Assembly: GCA_036745245.1 (NCBI GenBank)
Contig: DAIOGN010000026.1
Span: 1-30,784, forward strand
Reading direction: 5' to 3'
Source of the DNA: DAIOGN01 sp036745245
GTDB lineage: Bacteria; Zixibacteria; MSB-5A5; JAUVRN01
DNA: 30,784 nucleotides
Below, in pieces: positions 7,537 through 15,287 of the stretch. The position numbers and the translations under genes are program-made. The notes beneath the pieces were generated by a model. It saw only the letters and a program-made list of their open reading frames with translations. It ran no database searches and was not told where the DNA came from. How positions within the stretch are numbered: position 1 is the first letter of the stretch; each line of letters starts with the position of its first letter.

Positions 7537-8688
7537 ATGTCAACGACCCTGCGCGAGCGGCTGGCGGACAACACCGCCACCGCCGCAACGGAACTCACCG
7601 TGACCGAGGCGGACGGCGCCGTGCGCTGTCTGGCCTGCGGCCACCGTTGCTTCATCTATCCGGGGCTTGCGGGCGTGTGCCAGGTGCGGTTCAACGATGG
7701 AGGGCACCTGCGCGTTCCGTCCGGGTACGTGGCGTCCCTGCAGATCGACCCGATTGAAAAGAAGCCGTTCTTTCATGCCTTCCCCGGTTCCGATGCCATG
7801 TCGTTTGGCATGCTCGGCTGCGACCTGCATTGCAGCTACTGCCAGAACTGGGTCACGTCGCAGGCTCTCAGGGATGATGAGGCCCAGTCCCCCACCCAGC
7901 GGATCGGCCCTGAGCGACTGGTGGAGCTGGCCGTGCGCAAGCGCATTCCGGTCATGGTAAGCACATACAACGAACCGCTCATCACCGCCGAGTGGGCCGT
8001 GGAGGTGTTTGGGCTGGCAAAATCGCAGGGGCTGGTGTGCGGATTCGTGTCCAACGGCAACGGCACTCCTGAAGTGCTGGAGTACCTCCGTCCGCACGTG
8101 GACCTGTACAAGGTCGACCTCAAGGGCTTTCGAGATCGGCCGTATCGCCAGTTGGGGGGAACGCTCAACAACGTGCTCGACACCATCGAAGGCCTCGTTC
8201 AACGGCGCTTCTGGGTGGAGATCGTCACTCTCGTGGTGCCCGGGTTCAACGACTCCGACGAAGAATTGAAAGACATCGCTGCGTTCCTGGCCGGCCTGTC
8301 GCCGGACGTGCCCTGGCACGTGACGGCGTTTCATCCCGACTACCGCATGGACGCCACTCCACCCACGTCGGCGGCCACTCTGATTCGGGCTTACGACATT
8401 GGTAGAGAGTCCGGACTGCGCTATGTGTACGTGGGCAACATTCCGGGTCGCGCGGGCACACGTGAGAATACGTATTGCCCTCACTGCCAACGCCTGCTTG
8501 TTGAACGTCGCGGCTTTCAGGTGCAGTTGAATGCGCTTGTGGACGGCCGCTGCCCCGACTGCTCGGCCCCGATCCCGGGGCACTGGGGGCACGGCCTCGT
8601 GAATCCCATTGAAAAGGTCGGGGATTCGGCAACTTCGGCCCCGAATCTGCGTCCAAGGGAGACGGGGAGAAAGGCACGGCGTGAGTAA
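7537..8688 (+). CDS. amrS: AmmeMemoRadiSam-type radical SAM enzyme (AmrS-like)
   Basis: A 383-residue radical SAM protein of the pyruvate-formate-lyase-activating-enzyme superfamily. Cys95, Cys99 and Cys102 form the CxxxCxxC motif (CDLHCSYC) that holds the 4Fe-4S cluster and cleaves S-adenosylmethionine. The N-terminal CLACGHRCFIYPGLAGVCQVR zinc-like segment and the later YVGNIPGRAGTRENTYCPHC with CPDCSAPIPGHWG match the AmrS subgroup of the AMMECR1-MEMO-radical SAM set, whose substrate is unknown. The ATG at 7537 follows GGAG at 7523-7526. A weak promoter-like TTGCAG-17-TAGCTT lies at 7483-7511. The 3' end overlaps the next gene by eight bases. The MEMO and AMMECR1 partner genes are not in the window. 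Confidence 0.87.
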   Translation: MSTTLRERLADNTATAATELTVTEADGAVRCLACGHRCFIYPGLAGVCQVRFNDGGHLRVPSGYVASLQIDPIEKKPFFHAFPGSDAMSFGMLGCDLHCSYCQNWVTSQALRDDEAQSPTQRIGPERLVELAVRKRIPVMVSTYNEPLITAEWAVEVFGLAKSQGLVCGFVSNGNGTPEVLEYLRPHVDLYKVDLKGFRDRPYRQLGGTLNNVLDTIEGLVQRRFWVEIVTLVVPGFNDSDEELKDIAAFLAGLSPDVPWHVTAFHPDYRMDATPPTSAATLIRAYDIGRESGLRYVYVGNIPGRAGTRENTYCPHCQRLLVERRGFQVQLNALVDGRCPDCSAPIPGHWGHGLVNPIEKVGDSATSAPNLRPRETGRKARRE

Positions 8689-9265
8689 GTCGAGTACGGG
8701 ACTTCTGTGGGGTGGAATCCTCGTGGTGGTGGGGATCTTCTGGCTCCTGAACAACACCGGAGCGTTCGAGTTCGACTTTGGAGAAATGATGAGCCGCGGC
8801 TGGCCCATCATCATCATTGCCCTGGGCGTGTGGATGCTCGCCGGACGGAACGGCAAAAACAAGATCACCATGTCTGCCACCGTCTCCGGAGCTGTGGCCG
8901 AAAAGATGTCGCACGGTGTGGGGGAAATTGAACTCTCCCCCGAGGCCATCGATTCGCATGGACTGGAGATCCGCATGGGCGCTGGAGAAGTGAAGCTCGA
9001 CCTGCGCCAGACCCGCCTGGAACCCACGGAGAACTCCGTCACAGTGAAAGTGGGGCTGGGCGACGTGCGCATCGAAGTGCCGAAGGACGTGCCCGTGGCG
9101 GTGGATGCGAAGACCGGCGGCGGCGATCTCCACCTTCTCGGTCGCGAGTCCGACGGGTTCGCGGCACGGCTCGACTTCAAGGACCCGGGATACGACAGCG
9201 CACCACGCAAGCTCCACCTGAGCATCCGCGTGGGGCTGGGCGACGTCCGCGTCCGCCGCACCTGA
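8681..9265 (+). CDS. LiaF/LiaI-like membrane protein with beta-solenoid (toastrack-like) C-terminus
   Basis: A 194-residue protein. Two hydrophobic segments near residues 6-24 and 36-54 (LLWGGILVVVGIFWLLNNTG and SRGWPIIIIALGVWMLAG) match the LiaI/LiaF transmembrane region found in cell-envelope stress proteins. The remainder is a repetitive beta-strand domain with GAGEVKLDL, VGLGDVRIEVP and again VGLGDVRVR, as in LiaF_C or DUF4097-like domains. The GTG start at 8681 lies inside the end of amrS with GGGGAG about 12 bases upstream, so the two genes are probably coupled. In Firmicutes LiaF represses a two-component sensor; no such kinase is adjacent here, so the role is inferred only by family. 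Confidence 0.75.
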   Translation: MSKSSTGLLWGGILVVVGIFWLLNNTGAFEFDFGEMMSRGWPIIIIALGVWMLAGRNGKNKITMSATVSGAVAEKMSHGVGEIELSPEAIDSHGLEIRMGAGEVKLDLRQTRLEPTENSVTVKVGLGDVRIEVPKDVPVAVDAKTGGGDLHLLGRESDGFAARLDFKDPGYDSAPRKLHLSIRVGLGDVRVRRT

Positions 9266-9268
9266 AAT

Positions 9269-9324
9269 AAATGGGGTCAGAGGCAAATTAAGCCGGCCGG
9301 CTTAATTTGCCTCTGACCCCATTT
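9269..9324. repeat. Perfect 56-bp palindrome with GGGGTCAGAGG arms
   Basis: Twenty-eight bases (9269-9296) are followed without spacer by their exact reverse complement (9297-9324), centred on CCGGCCGG. It lies between two convergent stops (9265 and 9327). Transcribed either way it gives a 28-bp hairpin followed by a few U, so it may serve as a bidirectional terminator. The GGGGTCAGAG-AAATT wording resembles REP-like elements tied to REP-associated tyrosine transposases, a comparison made from memory. No transposase is present. Confidence 0.9.
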
Positions 9325-9326
9325 TC

Positions 9327-9935
9327 CTAACGCTGCGGCGTCAGCTTCGAGATCAAACTGATCTCGACCTCCACCGAATCCCCCACGAACAGCGGATCCG
9401 GGTGCTTCCACGACACGCCATAGTCCTGGCGATTCAACGTCGTGGTGGCATGAAGTCCGATCAACGCGTCCCCCGACGCCGAGTCGCGCGTCAACCCCGT
9501 CACGCGGCACAGAAGTTCCACCGGGAGGGACGTCCCGCGCATGGACAGCGTTCCGTGCACGAGGAATCCCTCCGGGGACCGCTCGACTTTCTTGCTCACG
9601 AACATAATCTTCGAGTGAGTTGCCGCGTCCAGAAAGTCGGCGGAACGCAGGTGTTCGTCACGCTCCTCAATGCCGGTGTGGATCGATGCCGTCTCGATCG
9701 TGGCCCCCACGAAACACTTCGATGCATCGACGGAGTCGTAGCGCAGCTGCACGTCGAATGCCGTGAACTTCCCTTCCACCGACGACAGGCCGCCGAGAAT
9801 GGGAACGCGAAAGCCGATCGTGGAGTGATTCTTGTCGAACTTGCTGAACTCCGCCGGCTCGGCCCGGCCCGCCACGTACCCCAGAACTACGATGACCAGT
9901 CCCCGCCCCAGCCCCATGCAACAGTTGCGCAGCAC
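9327..9935 (-). CDS. YceI-family periplasmic protein
   Basis: A 202-residue secreted protein of the YceI lipocalin-like family, which binds isoprenoid-type lipids in a beta-barrel; the physiological role is generally unclear. After a signal peptide (about residues 1-28) it shows the family pattern: FDKNHSTIGFRVPI, VEGKFTAFDVQL, SIHTGIEERDEHLRSADFLDAATHSKIMFVSK, HGTLSMRGTSLPVEL and ATTTLNRQDYGVSW. The GTG start at 9935 is supported by AAGGAGGG seven to eight bases upstream. It converges on the LiaF-like gene with the 56-bp palindrome between the two stops. It is transcribed away from the phosphatase gene at 10021, from which it is separated by 85 bases. Confidence 0.93.
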   Translation of the reverse strand: MLRNCCMGLGRGLVIVVLGYVAGRAEPAEFSKFDKNHSTIGFRVPILGGLSSVEGKFTAFDVQLRYDSVDASKCFVGATIETASIHTGIEERDEHLRSADFLDAATHSKIMFVSKKVERSPEGFLVHGTLSMRGTSLPVELLCRVTGLTRDSASGDALIGLHATTTLNRQDYGVSWKHPDPLFVGDSVEVEISLISKLTPQR

Positions 9936-10020
9936 GGCGTCCCTCCTTGTTTAGGAGCCAGTATAGCCTGCCTGCCCGTACGTTTCAACGCAGGTTCGAA
10001 CCCAGGGATCCAACGACTCC

Positions 10021-11139
10021 ATGAGCACGTCCGACAAACAGTTTGGCGCAGCCTTCTACAAAGGCCTCTCCGGGCCCTCGGCGGCCAAGCTGTACCTGGC
10101 CATCTTCTTCGTGTTCGCGCCTCTGGCGCTCATCCTGGCAGCGGGACCGGCGCAAGGCTGGCCCCTGTGGCTCACGCTCCTCTGGCTTTTGGGATCCGGC
10201 CTCATCGCCGTGGGCTACGCGGCCTCGTTCACCCGCAGCCTCAAGTTCCTGTACGCAGTGATCCCGCTTCAGGTGGTTGTGGGAATCAGTTCCAGTGTGT
10301 TCATGGTGAAATCGGGGGTGGGACCGGCCACGATCACCTTCGGCGGCGTGATCTGCGTGGTGTTCACCGTGCTGGGCTACGTCTGCTTCATCATGTTCAT
10401 CAATCAGGAAGGCGGACGTTCGCTGCGGCTGCAGACAGAAATCGGTCTGGCCCAGGAAATCCATTCCCACCTGGTGCCCACCATTTCTCTGCGCACCCCC
10501 AGGCTCACGATTTTCGGACAGTCGATCTCCTCCACAGAAGTGGGCGGCGACCTCGTGGACGTAGTGCAGGACGGCACCTCCACAGGCCTCTTCGTAGCAG
10601 ACGTGTCGGGGCACGGCGTGAAGGCCGGCGTGTTCATGAGCATGGTGAAGTCGGCCATTCGCATGAAGCTCCTGCACTCGGGCCAGATCGAGGAGCTGTG
10701 CGACGATCTCAACCGTGTGGTGTTTCAGGTGAAGCAGCCGGAGATGTTCGTGACCTTCGCCGCCATGCGCTTCGGTGAGTCGGGCCGGGCCGACTATGTG
10801 CTGGCCGGACATCCGTCCATCCTGCACCACAAGCGCGCCACGGGACAGGTGTCGGAGCTGGAGAGCACGGCGCCGCCTCTGGGCGTGCTGGAGACCGTGC
10901 CGTTTCACACGCAACACGTCGACACGGAGCCCGGAGATCTCTTCGTAATACTCACGGACGGCCTCATCGAAGTCGAAGGGGAATGGGACCCACGCACCGG
11001 CATGGAACGCATCAAGAAGATCCTCATTGATGCGGCCCACCTGCCCGTGGAAGAGGCGCACGCCCGCATCCTGCGCGAGATTCGTGCCGCCTACCGGGTG
11101 GACGACGATCAGACGCTGCTTCTGGCACGCGTGAACTAG
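10021..11139 (+). CDS. Membrane-bound SpoIIE/RsbU-type serine phosphatase
   Basis: A 372-residue PP2C-family phosphatase. The N-terminal third has four predicted membrane helices near residues 23-43, 49-69, 76-97 and 104-126. A linker LAQEIHSHLVP (RsbU-like) leads to the SpoIIE domain with metal-binding acidic residues in GGDLVDVV (Asp177), VADVSGHG (Asp194), LTDGLIEVEG and VDDDQTLLLA. Such enzymes dephosphorylate anti-anti-sigma (STAS) proteins in partner-switching cascades. The target is unknown because no STAS, RsbW-like kinase or sigma gene is near. The membrane part probably acts as sensor or anchor. ATG 10021 is used; only a weak AGGGA lies upstream. Confidence 0.9.
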   Translation: MSTSDKQFGAAFYKGLSGPSAAKLYLAIFFVFAPLALILAAGPAQGWPLWLTLLWLLGSGLIAVGYAASFTRSLKFLYAVIPLQVVVGISSSVFMVKSGVGPATITFGGVICVVFTVLGYVCFIMFINQEGGRSLRLQTEIGLAQEIHSHLVPTISLRTPRLTIFGQSISSTEVGGDLVDVVQDGTSTGLFVADVSGHGVKAGVFMSMVKSAIRMKLLHSGQIEELCDDLNRVVFQVKQPEMFVTFAAMRFGESGRADYVLAGHPSILHHKRATGQVSELESTAPPLGVLETVPFHTQHVDTEPGDLFVILTDGLIEVEGEWDPRTGMERIKKILIDAAHLPVEEAHARILREIRAAYRVDDDQTLLLARVN

Positions 11140-11142
11140 CCG

Positions 11143-11171
11143 TTGAACCGGGGCCCCTGCCCCGCGATATT
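11143..11171 (+). promoter_or_regulatory. Candidate sigma70 promoter for M16 pair
   Basis: TTGAAC (11143-11148), a 17-base spacer and GATATT (11166-11171) lie 44 bases before the first M16 start, right after the phosphatase stop. Sequence match only; the GC-rich spacer also forms a short GGGGC/GCCCC hairpin. Confidence 0.35.
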
Positions 11172-11214
11172 AGCCCCCGATCCCTCATTCAACGCCCGTC
11201 ACATGGAGTACACT

Positions 11215-12735
11215 ATGAAGAGAATCGCAATCCTCACTCTGTCGGCCCTGGTCTGCCTCTCCGCGGCGCAGGCCAAGGAGATCGAGCTCAACGTCAAACG
11301 CAAGGTGTTGCCCAACGGCATGCGCATCCTGGTGATGGAAAATCCCACCGCTCCCGTGGTCTCCACGTACATGCGCTACAATGTGGGCTCGGTGGACGAG
11401 AAGCCCGGCAAGAGCGGCTTGGCCCATTTCCTCGAGCACATGATGTTCAAGGGCACGCACACGCTGGGCACGAAAAACTTCGACGCCGAGAAGCCGATCA
11501 TGATCGAGATCGACCGGCTGGCTCACGCGTGGGAAGCCGAGAAGGCCAAACTGCTCTCGCCGTACGCCGGCGGCTCCCAGGAAAAAGCCGACGCCCTGCG
11601 CGATTCCATCGCGGCCCTGCAGGACACGCAGAAGGAATACGTCATCAAGGACGAACTCTGGGGCCTGTACCTGAAGAACGGCGGCACCGGACTGAACGCG
11701 TCCACCGGACAGAACTCCACGCAGTACTACGTTCAGCTGCCGAAGAACCGGCTCGAATTGTGGGCCTACATGGAGGCCGACCGGATCGCTCACCCTGTGT
11801 TGCGCGAGTACTACTCGGAGCGCGACGTGGTGTACGAGGAGCGCCGCCTGCGCACAGAGAATTCGCCCACCGGCAAACTGTGGGAACAGTTCAACGCCAC
11901 CGCGTTTCTGGCGCACCCCTACGGCTGGCCCGTCGTGGGCTGGGCCGCCGACATCTCCACTGTGATGCGTGAAGAGGTGGAGGAGTTCTTCATTCGGTAC
12001 TACGCGCCCAACAATTGCGTGGTGGGCATCGTAGGCGACGTGAAAGCGGAGGAAGTGTTTGCCCTCTGCGAGAAGTACTTCGGTCCCATTCCCAGCCAGC
12101 CGCCGCCCGATCCGGTGTTCACCTCCGAGCCCGAACCGGCCGGCGAGAAGCGCATCGAAGTGGAGTACGACGCCGAACCCTCCGTCATGATCGGGTACAT
12201 GGCCACACAGCTGGGCGATCCCGATCAGGCCGTGCTTCAGGTGATTTCGTCGGTCCTCACCGACGGACGCACGTCGCGGCTGTACAAGCGCCTGGTCGAT
12301 GGCAAGATCGCTCAGAACGTCTGGTCGGGTGACCCCGGTCTCGTACGCTATCCGGACGTGTTCGTCCTGGGCGCCTCGCCCCTGGAAGGCCACACCTGTC
12401 TCGAGATTGAAGAGGCCGTGTACGACGAACTGGACAAGCTGAAGCAGGCGCCTGTGAGCGCATGGGAACTGGAAAAAGTTCGCAACCAGGTGGAAGCCGC
12501 CTTCATCAATCAACTCAACTCCAACACGGGCATGGCCTCACGCGTTGCGAGCTGGGAAATGATGACCGGCGACTGGAACAACCTCGTGAAGCACCGCGAT
12601 GCCACGCTTGCCGTTTCGGCCGACGACATCGTGCGCGTGGCCACGAAGTATTTCGAAAAGAAGCGGCGCACGGTAGCCACCCTGGTGAAGCCCGCGAAGT
12701 CCGAAGAAGTGACCAAGCCTCAGGCGTCACGGTAG
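11215..12735 (+). CDS. M16-family zinc metalloprotease, catalytic subunit
   Basis: A 506-residue insulinase/pitrilysin-family (M16) peptidase. A cleavable signal peptide (about residues 1-20, ending AAQA) places it in the periplasm. The inverted zinc motif HxxEH is intact as HFLEH (His71, Glu74, His75), with the distal metal-binding Glu in SERDVVYEERR. A roughly 70-residue charged insertion follows the motif, before the KNGGTGLNAST segment, as seen in some bacterial M16 subunits. ATG 11215 is chosen for its signal peptide and a GGAG six bases upstream; an in-frame ATG at 11143 would bury the signal. It forms a tandem pair with the next gene and the two probably act as a heterodimer. Confidence 0.93.
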   Translation: MKRIAILTLSALVCLSAAQAKEIELNVKRKVLPNGMRILVMENPTAPVVSTYMRYNVGSVDEKPGKSGLAHFLEHMMFKGTHTLGTKNFDAEKPIMIEIDRLAHAWEAEKAKLLSPYAGGSQEKADALRDSIAALQDTQKEYVIKDELWGLYLKNGGTGLNASTGQNSTQYYVQLPKNRLELWAYMEADRIAHPVLREYYSERDVVYEERRLRTENSPTGKLWEQFNATAFLAHPYGWPVVGWAADISTVMREEVEEFFIRYYAPNNCVVGIVGDVKAEEVFALCEKYFGPIPSQPPPDPVFTSEPEPAGEKRIEVEYDAEPSVMIGYMATQLGDPDQAVLQVISSVLTDGRTSRLYKRLVDGKIAQNVWSGDPGLVRYPDVFVLGASPLEGHTCLEIEEAVYDELDKLKQAPVSAWELEKVRNQVEAAFINQLNSNTGMASRVASWEMMTGDWNNLVKHRDATLAVSADDIVRVATKYFEKKRRTVATLVKPAKSEEVTKPQASR

Positions 12736-12746
12736 GAGATCCTCAC

Positions 12747-14228
12747 ATGAAGAAGCTAGCTCTCATTATTGTAGCGGGCGTCCTGGTGGGCGTGCCGCAG
12801 GCGTTTGGCCAGCACGGCCGCGGCGGAGCCCCCACCACAGGCGGCCCGCAGTCTGAAGGCGGCAAACTCATCGCCTCCTTCGAGTATCCACCCATCGAGT
12901 GGCAGGTGCCAGCCGTGGGACGCGATGTCACACGGTACGAAATGGGCAACGGCATGGTGGTGTACCTGAAGGAAGACCACACGCTGCCGGAGTTCCGCAT
13001 CAACGCCATGATTCGCTGTGGAAGTTTGTACGAGCCGGCGGAACAGGCCGGGCTGTCGCAGCTGGTGGGCACGGTCATGCGCTCGGGGGGCACGGAGAAA
13101 CTCAACCCCGATTCGCTCAACGTCGCACTCGAATTCATCGCGGCCAGCATCGAAACCTCCATCGGCAGCGAGTCAGGATCGGCGTCCCTGTACTGTCTCT
13201 CCAAAGACATCGAGACAGGCATCCGGCTGTTCGCCGATGTGCTGCGTCGCCCCGCCTTCAGCCAGGACAAGCTCGACCTGGCCAAGGAGCAGATCCGCAA
13301 GAACATCAAGGGACGAAACGACCAGCCCGGTTCGATCGTGGCGCGCGAGTTCGACCACGTGGTCTACGGGAATCACCCGTGGGGCCGCATCCTCGAATGG
13401 GAGACCGTAAAGCAGATCACCCGCGACGACCTCGTGGCGTACCACGCGAAGGCCCTCGCACCCAACCAGATCCTTTTGGGTGTCACCGGCGACTTCAACA
13501 GCGGCAAGGTGAAAAAGGCCCTGGAGAAGGCGTTCGGCGACTGGAAGAAGTCTGCCCAGCCCGCCCCGGCACGCCCGGCCGTGGCAGCCGATTTCAAGCC
13601 CGGGGTGTACTTCATCGAGCGGGACGTGAACCAGACGAACATCCGCTTCGGACATCTCGGAATCGACAACAAGAATGAGGACCGTTACGCGGTGTCGGTG
13701 ATGAACTTCATTCTGGGCGGCGGCAGTTTCAATTCGCGCATGACCTCGAAGGTGCGGTCGGACGAGGGGCTGGCCTACTCGGTGGGCACGCGCTATGAAA
13801 CCGGGTCCAACGACCTGGGGACGTTCTACGCGTTCTGCCAGACGAAGTCGAGCACCACGATCAAGGCGCTCGACCTGATGAAATCTGAAGTAGACCGCAT
13901 CCGCCAGGCGCCCGTTTCCGACGACGAACTGGAGATGGCCAAGGACTCCTACATCAACCGTTACGTGTTCCAGTTCACCAGCGCCAATCAGATCGTGGGC
14001 CAGCTCATGTCGCTCGAGTTCGACGACCGTCCGCGCGATCTGCTCGAGGTGTACATCGCCAAAGTCCGCGCTGTCACGAAGGAAGACGTGCACCGTGTGG
14101 CGCAGACCTACCTGCACCCCGACAAAGTCTCATACGTCGTGGTGGGCAAGAAAGCCGAACTCGACGGCGACCTCGCCACGCTTGGCCAGATCACGGCGAT
14201 TGAACTCGCGGATCCGGTGGTGGATTGA
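12747..14228 (+). CDS. M16-family protein, degenerate (non-catalytic) partner
   Basis: A 493-residue M16-fold protein with a signal peptide (about residues 1-22, ending AFGQ). Where the active partner has HxxEH this one reads LSQLVGTVMRSGGTEKLN, so the zinc ligands are absent and it should not hydrolyse peptides itself. The C-terminal half keeps the Gly-rich and Arg/Tyr region (LAYSVGTRYETGSN) that binds substrate in the partner subunit of heterodimeric M16 enzymes such as mitochondrial processing peptidase. AGGAG at 12734-12738 overlaps the stop of the first gene and lies eight bases before the ATG, so the pair is co-translated. Substrate unknown. Confidence 0.92.
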   Translation: MKKLALIIVAGVLVGVPQAFGQHGRGGAPTTGGPQSEGGKLIASFEYPPIEWQVPAVGRDVTRYEMGNGMVVYLKEDHTLPEFRINAMIRCGSLYEPAEQAGLSQLVGTVMRSGGTEKLNPDSLNVALEFIAASIETSIGSESGSASLYCLSKDIETGIRLFADVLRRPAFSQDKLDLAKEQIRKNIKGRNDQPGSIVAREFDHVVYGNHPWGRILEWETVKQITRDDLVAYHAKALAPNQILLGVTGDFNSGKVKKALEKAFGDWKKSAQPAPARPAVAADFKPGVYFIERDVNQTNIRFGHLGIDNKNEDRYAVSVMNFILGGGSFNSRMTSKVRSDEGLAYSVGTRYETGSNDLGTFYAFCQTKSSTTIKALDLMKSEVDRIRQAPVSDDELEMAKDSYINRYVFQFTSANQIVGQLMSLEFDDRPRDLLEVYIAKVRAVTKEDVHRVAQTYLHPDKVSYVVVGKKAELDGDLATLGQITAIELADPVVD

Positions 14229-14233
14229 ACAAA

Positions 14234-14257
14234 GGGGTCAGAACACCATTCTGATCC
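14234..14257. repeat. Short GGGGTCAGAA hairpin, possible REP-like remnant
   Basis: GGGTCAGAA (14235-14243), loop CACCA and TTCTGATCC (14249-14257) form a nine-pair stem with one G-U. The GGGGTCAG start is the same as in the 56-bp palindrome at 9269, and both sit just after a stop codon. Confidence 0.55.
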
Positions 14258-14279
14258 GTCGAATCTTGCCGAGTGCGCA

Positions 14280-14311
14280 AAAGGCCCCGAGGCAGTCTGC
14301 CCGGGGCCTTT
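14280..14311. terminator. Hairpin terminator between convergent genes
   Basis: AAAGGCCCCG (14280-14289) pairs with CGGGGCCTTT (14302-14311); an inner GGCA/TGCC stem extends it with one bulged A. It lies between the stops of the second M16 gene and vapC-1, and the A and T ends suit termination in both directions. Confidence 0.8.
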
Positions 14312-14325
14312 CTCATGTGCCTCTA

Positions 14326-14757
14326 TCAGGCGAATGGATTGCGGGTGGTGAGCGAAGGGAAGCGCGCAAAATCGCGGTCGGCGGTAATCAACTCCGAGAC
14401 GCCATGTTCCAGGCAGAGTGCCGCAATGTGGGCATCGTGAATGAGATTCCCGGACGCACCTGATTCTTCGATGGCTCGATTCAGATAGTCCAGATGGTCT
14501 GGTGTCTCGTGCAGCAGCACCAGAGAAGGCGATGCCAAGAGACCCGTTAGCTCGGCCAGTGCCTGCCGCGCGGGTAACCGGGGGTGGTGCAGGCGAGGAT
14601 GTGAGATCACTCGCAGATACTCATAGATGCAGGGCCACGGAATCCCCCAGGGCGCCGAACCTGTGGCCAGATCTTTCAAGAATCGGTTGGCGCGTTCATG
14701 CTCCGGGAGACTTGCCAACTGCGAATACACTAGAATGTTCGTGTCAATCGCCTGCAT
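14326..14757 (-). CDS. vapC: PIN-domain ribonuclease toxin (VapC family), locus 1
   Basis: A 143-residue PIN-domain protein. VapC toxins are magnesium-dependent ribonucleases that cleave tRNA or rRNA. The acidic active-site residues are present: Asp5 in AIDTNILVY, Glu46 in CIYEYLRV, Asp108 in LIHDAHIAAL, and Asp127/Asp129 in ITADRDFARF. It begins with ATG at 14757, only three bases after the antitoxin stop, so the two are one operon. It converges on the M16 pair with a hairpin terminator between them. The protein is unlike the second VapC at 19846 apart from the fold signature. Confidence 0.9.
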   Translation of the reverse strand: MQAIDTNILVYSQLASLPEHERANRFLKDLATGSAPWGIPWPCIYEYLRVISHPRLHHPRLPARQALAELTGLLASPSLVLLHETPDHLDYLNRAIEESGASGNLIHDAHIAALCLEHGVSELITADRDFARFPSLTTRNPFA

Positions 14758-14760
14758 TGG

Positions 14761-14997
14761 CTATCGCCCGTCAAGCAGATCGAACAGCGAATTGCGATCG
14801 GTAATATCCACGCCCGGCTGAAGCTCGGAGACCCAACCTCCGAACTTGAATTCGTAGTGCTTCTTGGTGGCCTGACCGGCCAGGGCCTGGCGCAGCAACT
14901 GATTGACCAGTGCGGCCAATGAAATGCCCCGAGTGGCTGCTGTGGCCTTAAGCCTGCGCAGCAAGGGTTCGTCGATATTCAATGTAGTTCTTCCCAT
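14761..14997 (-). CDS. vapB: Ribbon-helix-helix-type antitoxin (VapB family), locus 1
   Basis: A 78-residue protein. The N-terminal half (RTTLNIDEPLLRRLKATAATRGISLAALVNQLL) has the beta-strand plus two-helix pattern of ribbon-helix-helix DNA-binding antitoxins. The C-terminal half (FGGWVSELQPGVDITDRNSLFDLLDG) is the kind of tail that wraps into the VapC active site. It should neutralise the VapC encoded three bases downstream and repress its own promoter. ATG 14997 has no ribosome-binding site but lies seven bases after a -10-like box, so the message may be leaderless. Confidence 0.85.
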   Translation of the reverse strand: MGRTTLNIDEPLLRRLKATAATRGISLAALVNQLLRQALAGQATKKHYEFKFGGWVSELQPGVDITDRNSLFDLLDGR

Positions 14998-15004
14998 GCA
15001 TCAA

Positions 15005-15033
15005 AATGTATCGGCAAAGCATCTTAATGCCTA
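15005..15033 (-). promoter_or_regulatory. vapBC-1 promoter and operator
   Basis: TAGGCA (15028-15033), a 17-base spacer and TACATT (15005-15010) precede the vapB ATG by seven bases. An inverted repeat GCAT-TAAG-ATGC (15019-15030) overlaps the -35 side. The arrangement matches vapBC-2 base for base, which supports this weak consensus match. Confidence 0.5.
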
Positions 15034-15287
15034 CAGGTTTAGACAAGAGCCATCGCAGCTCGAGTGCAATGCTGTAACTCATTGGCCGGAATTGGATTCC
15101 GGAGCCTTGCGTGGCATGACTGATGGGACCGTGCCGTATCACTGCCATGGAATCTACCTGAAGTCGGTCCCGTGGCAATCACATCACGGGCTTCAACGGG
15201 ATCGAGTCGCGACGCGGCCCTTCTCCTGCTGGTAGTTTTCAGCATCCTTCAGATTCCTTGTATGACTTCCTTCAGGTCCGTTACTTC

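Noticed and set aside
7540..9261. A 573-residue open frame antisense to the radical SAM and LiaF-like genes
   Set aside because: It spans two well-supported genes on the other strand and has shadow-like composition.
11143..11214. N-terminal extension of the first M16 protein from 11143
   Set aside because: It would place 24 residues before a clear signal peptide, and a GGAG site supports 11215.
14903..15235. A 110-residue plus-strand frame over the vapBC-1 promoter
   Set aside because: It overlaps vapB and its promoter, has no ribosome-binding site and no recognisable motif.
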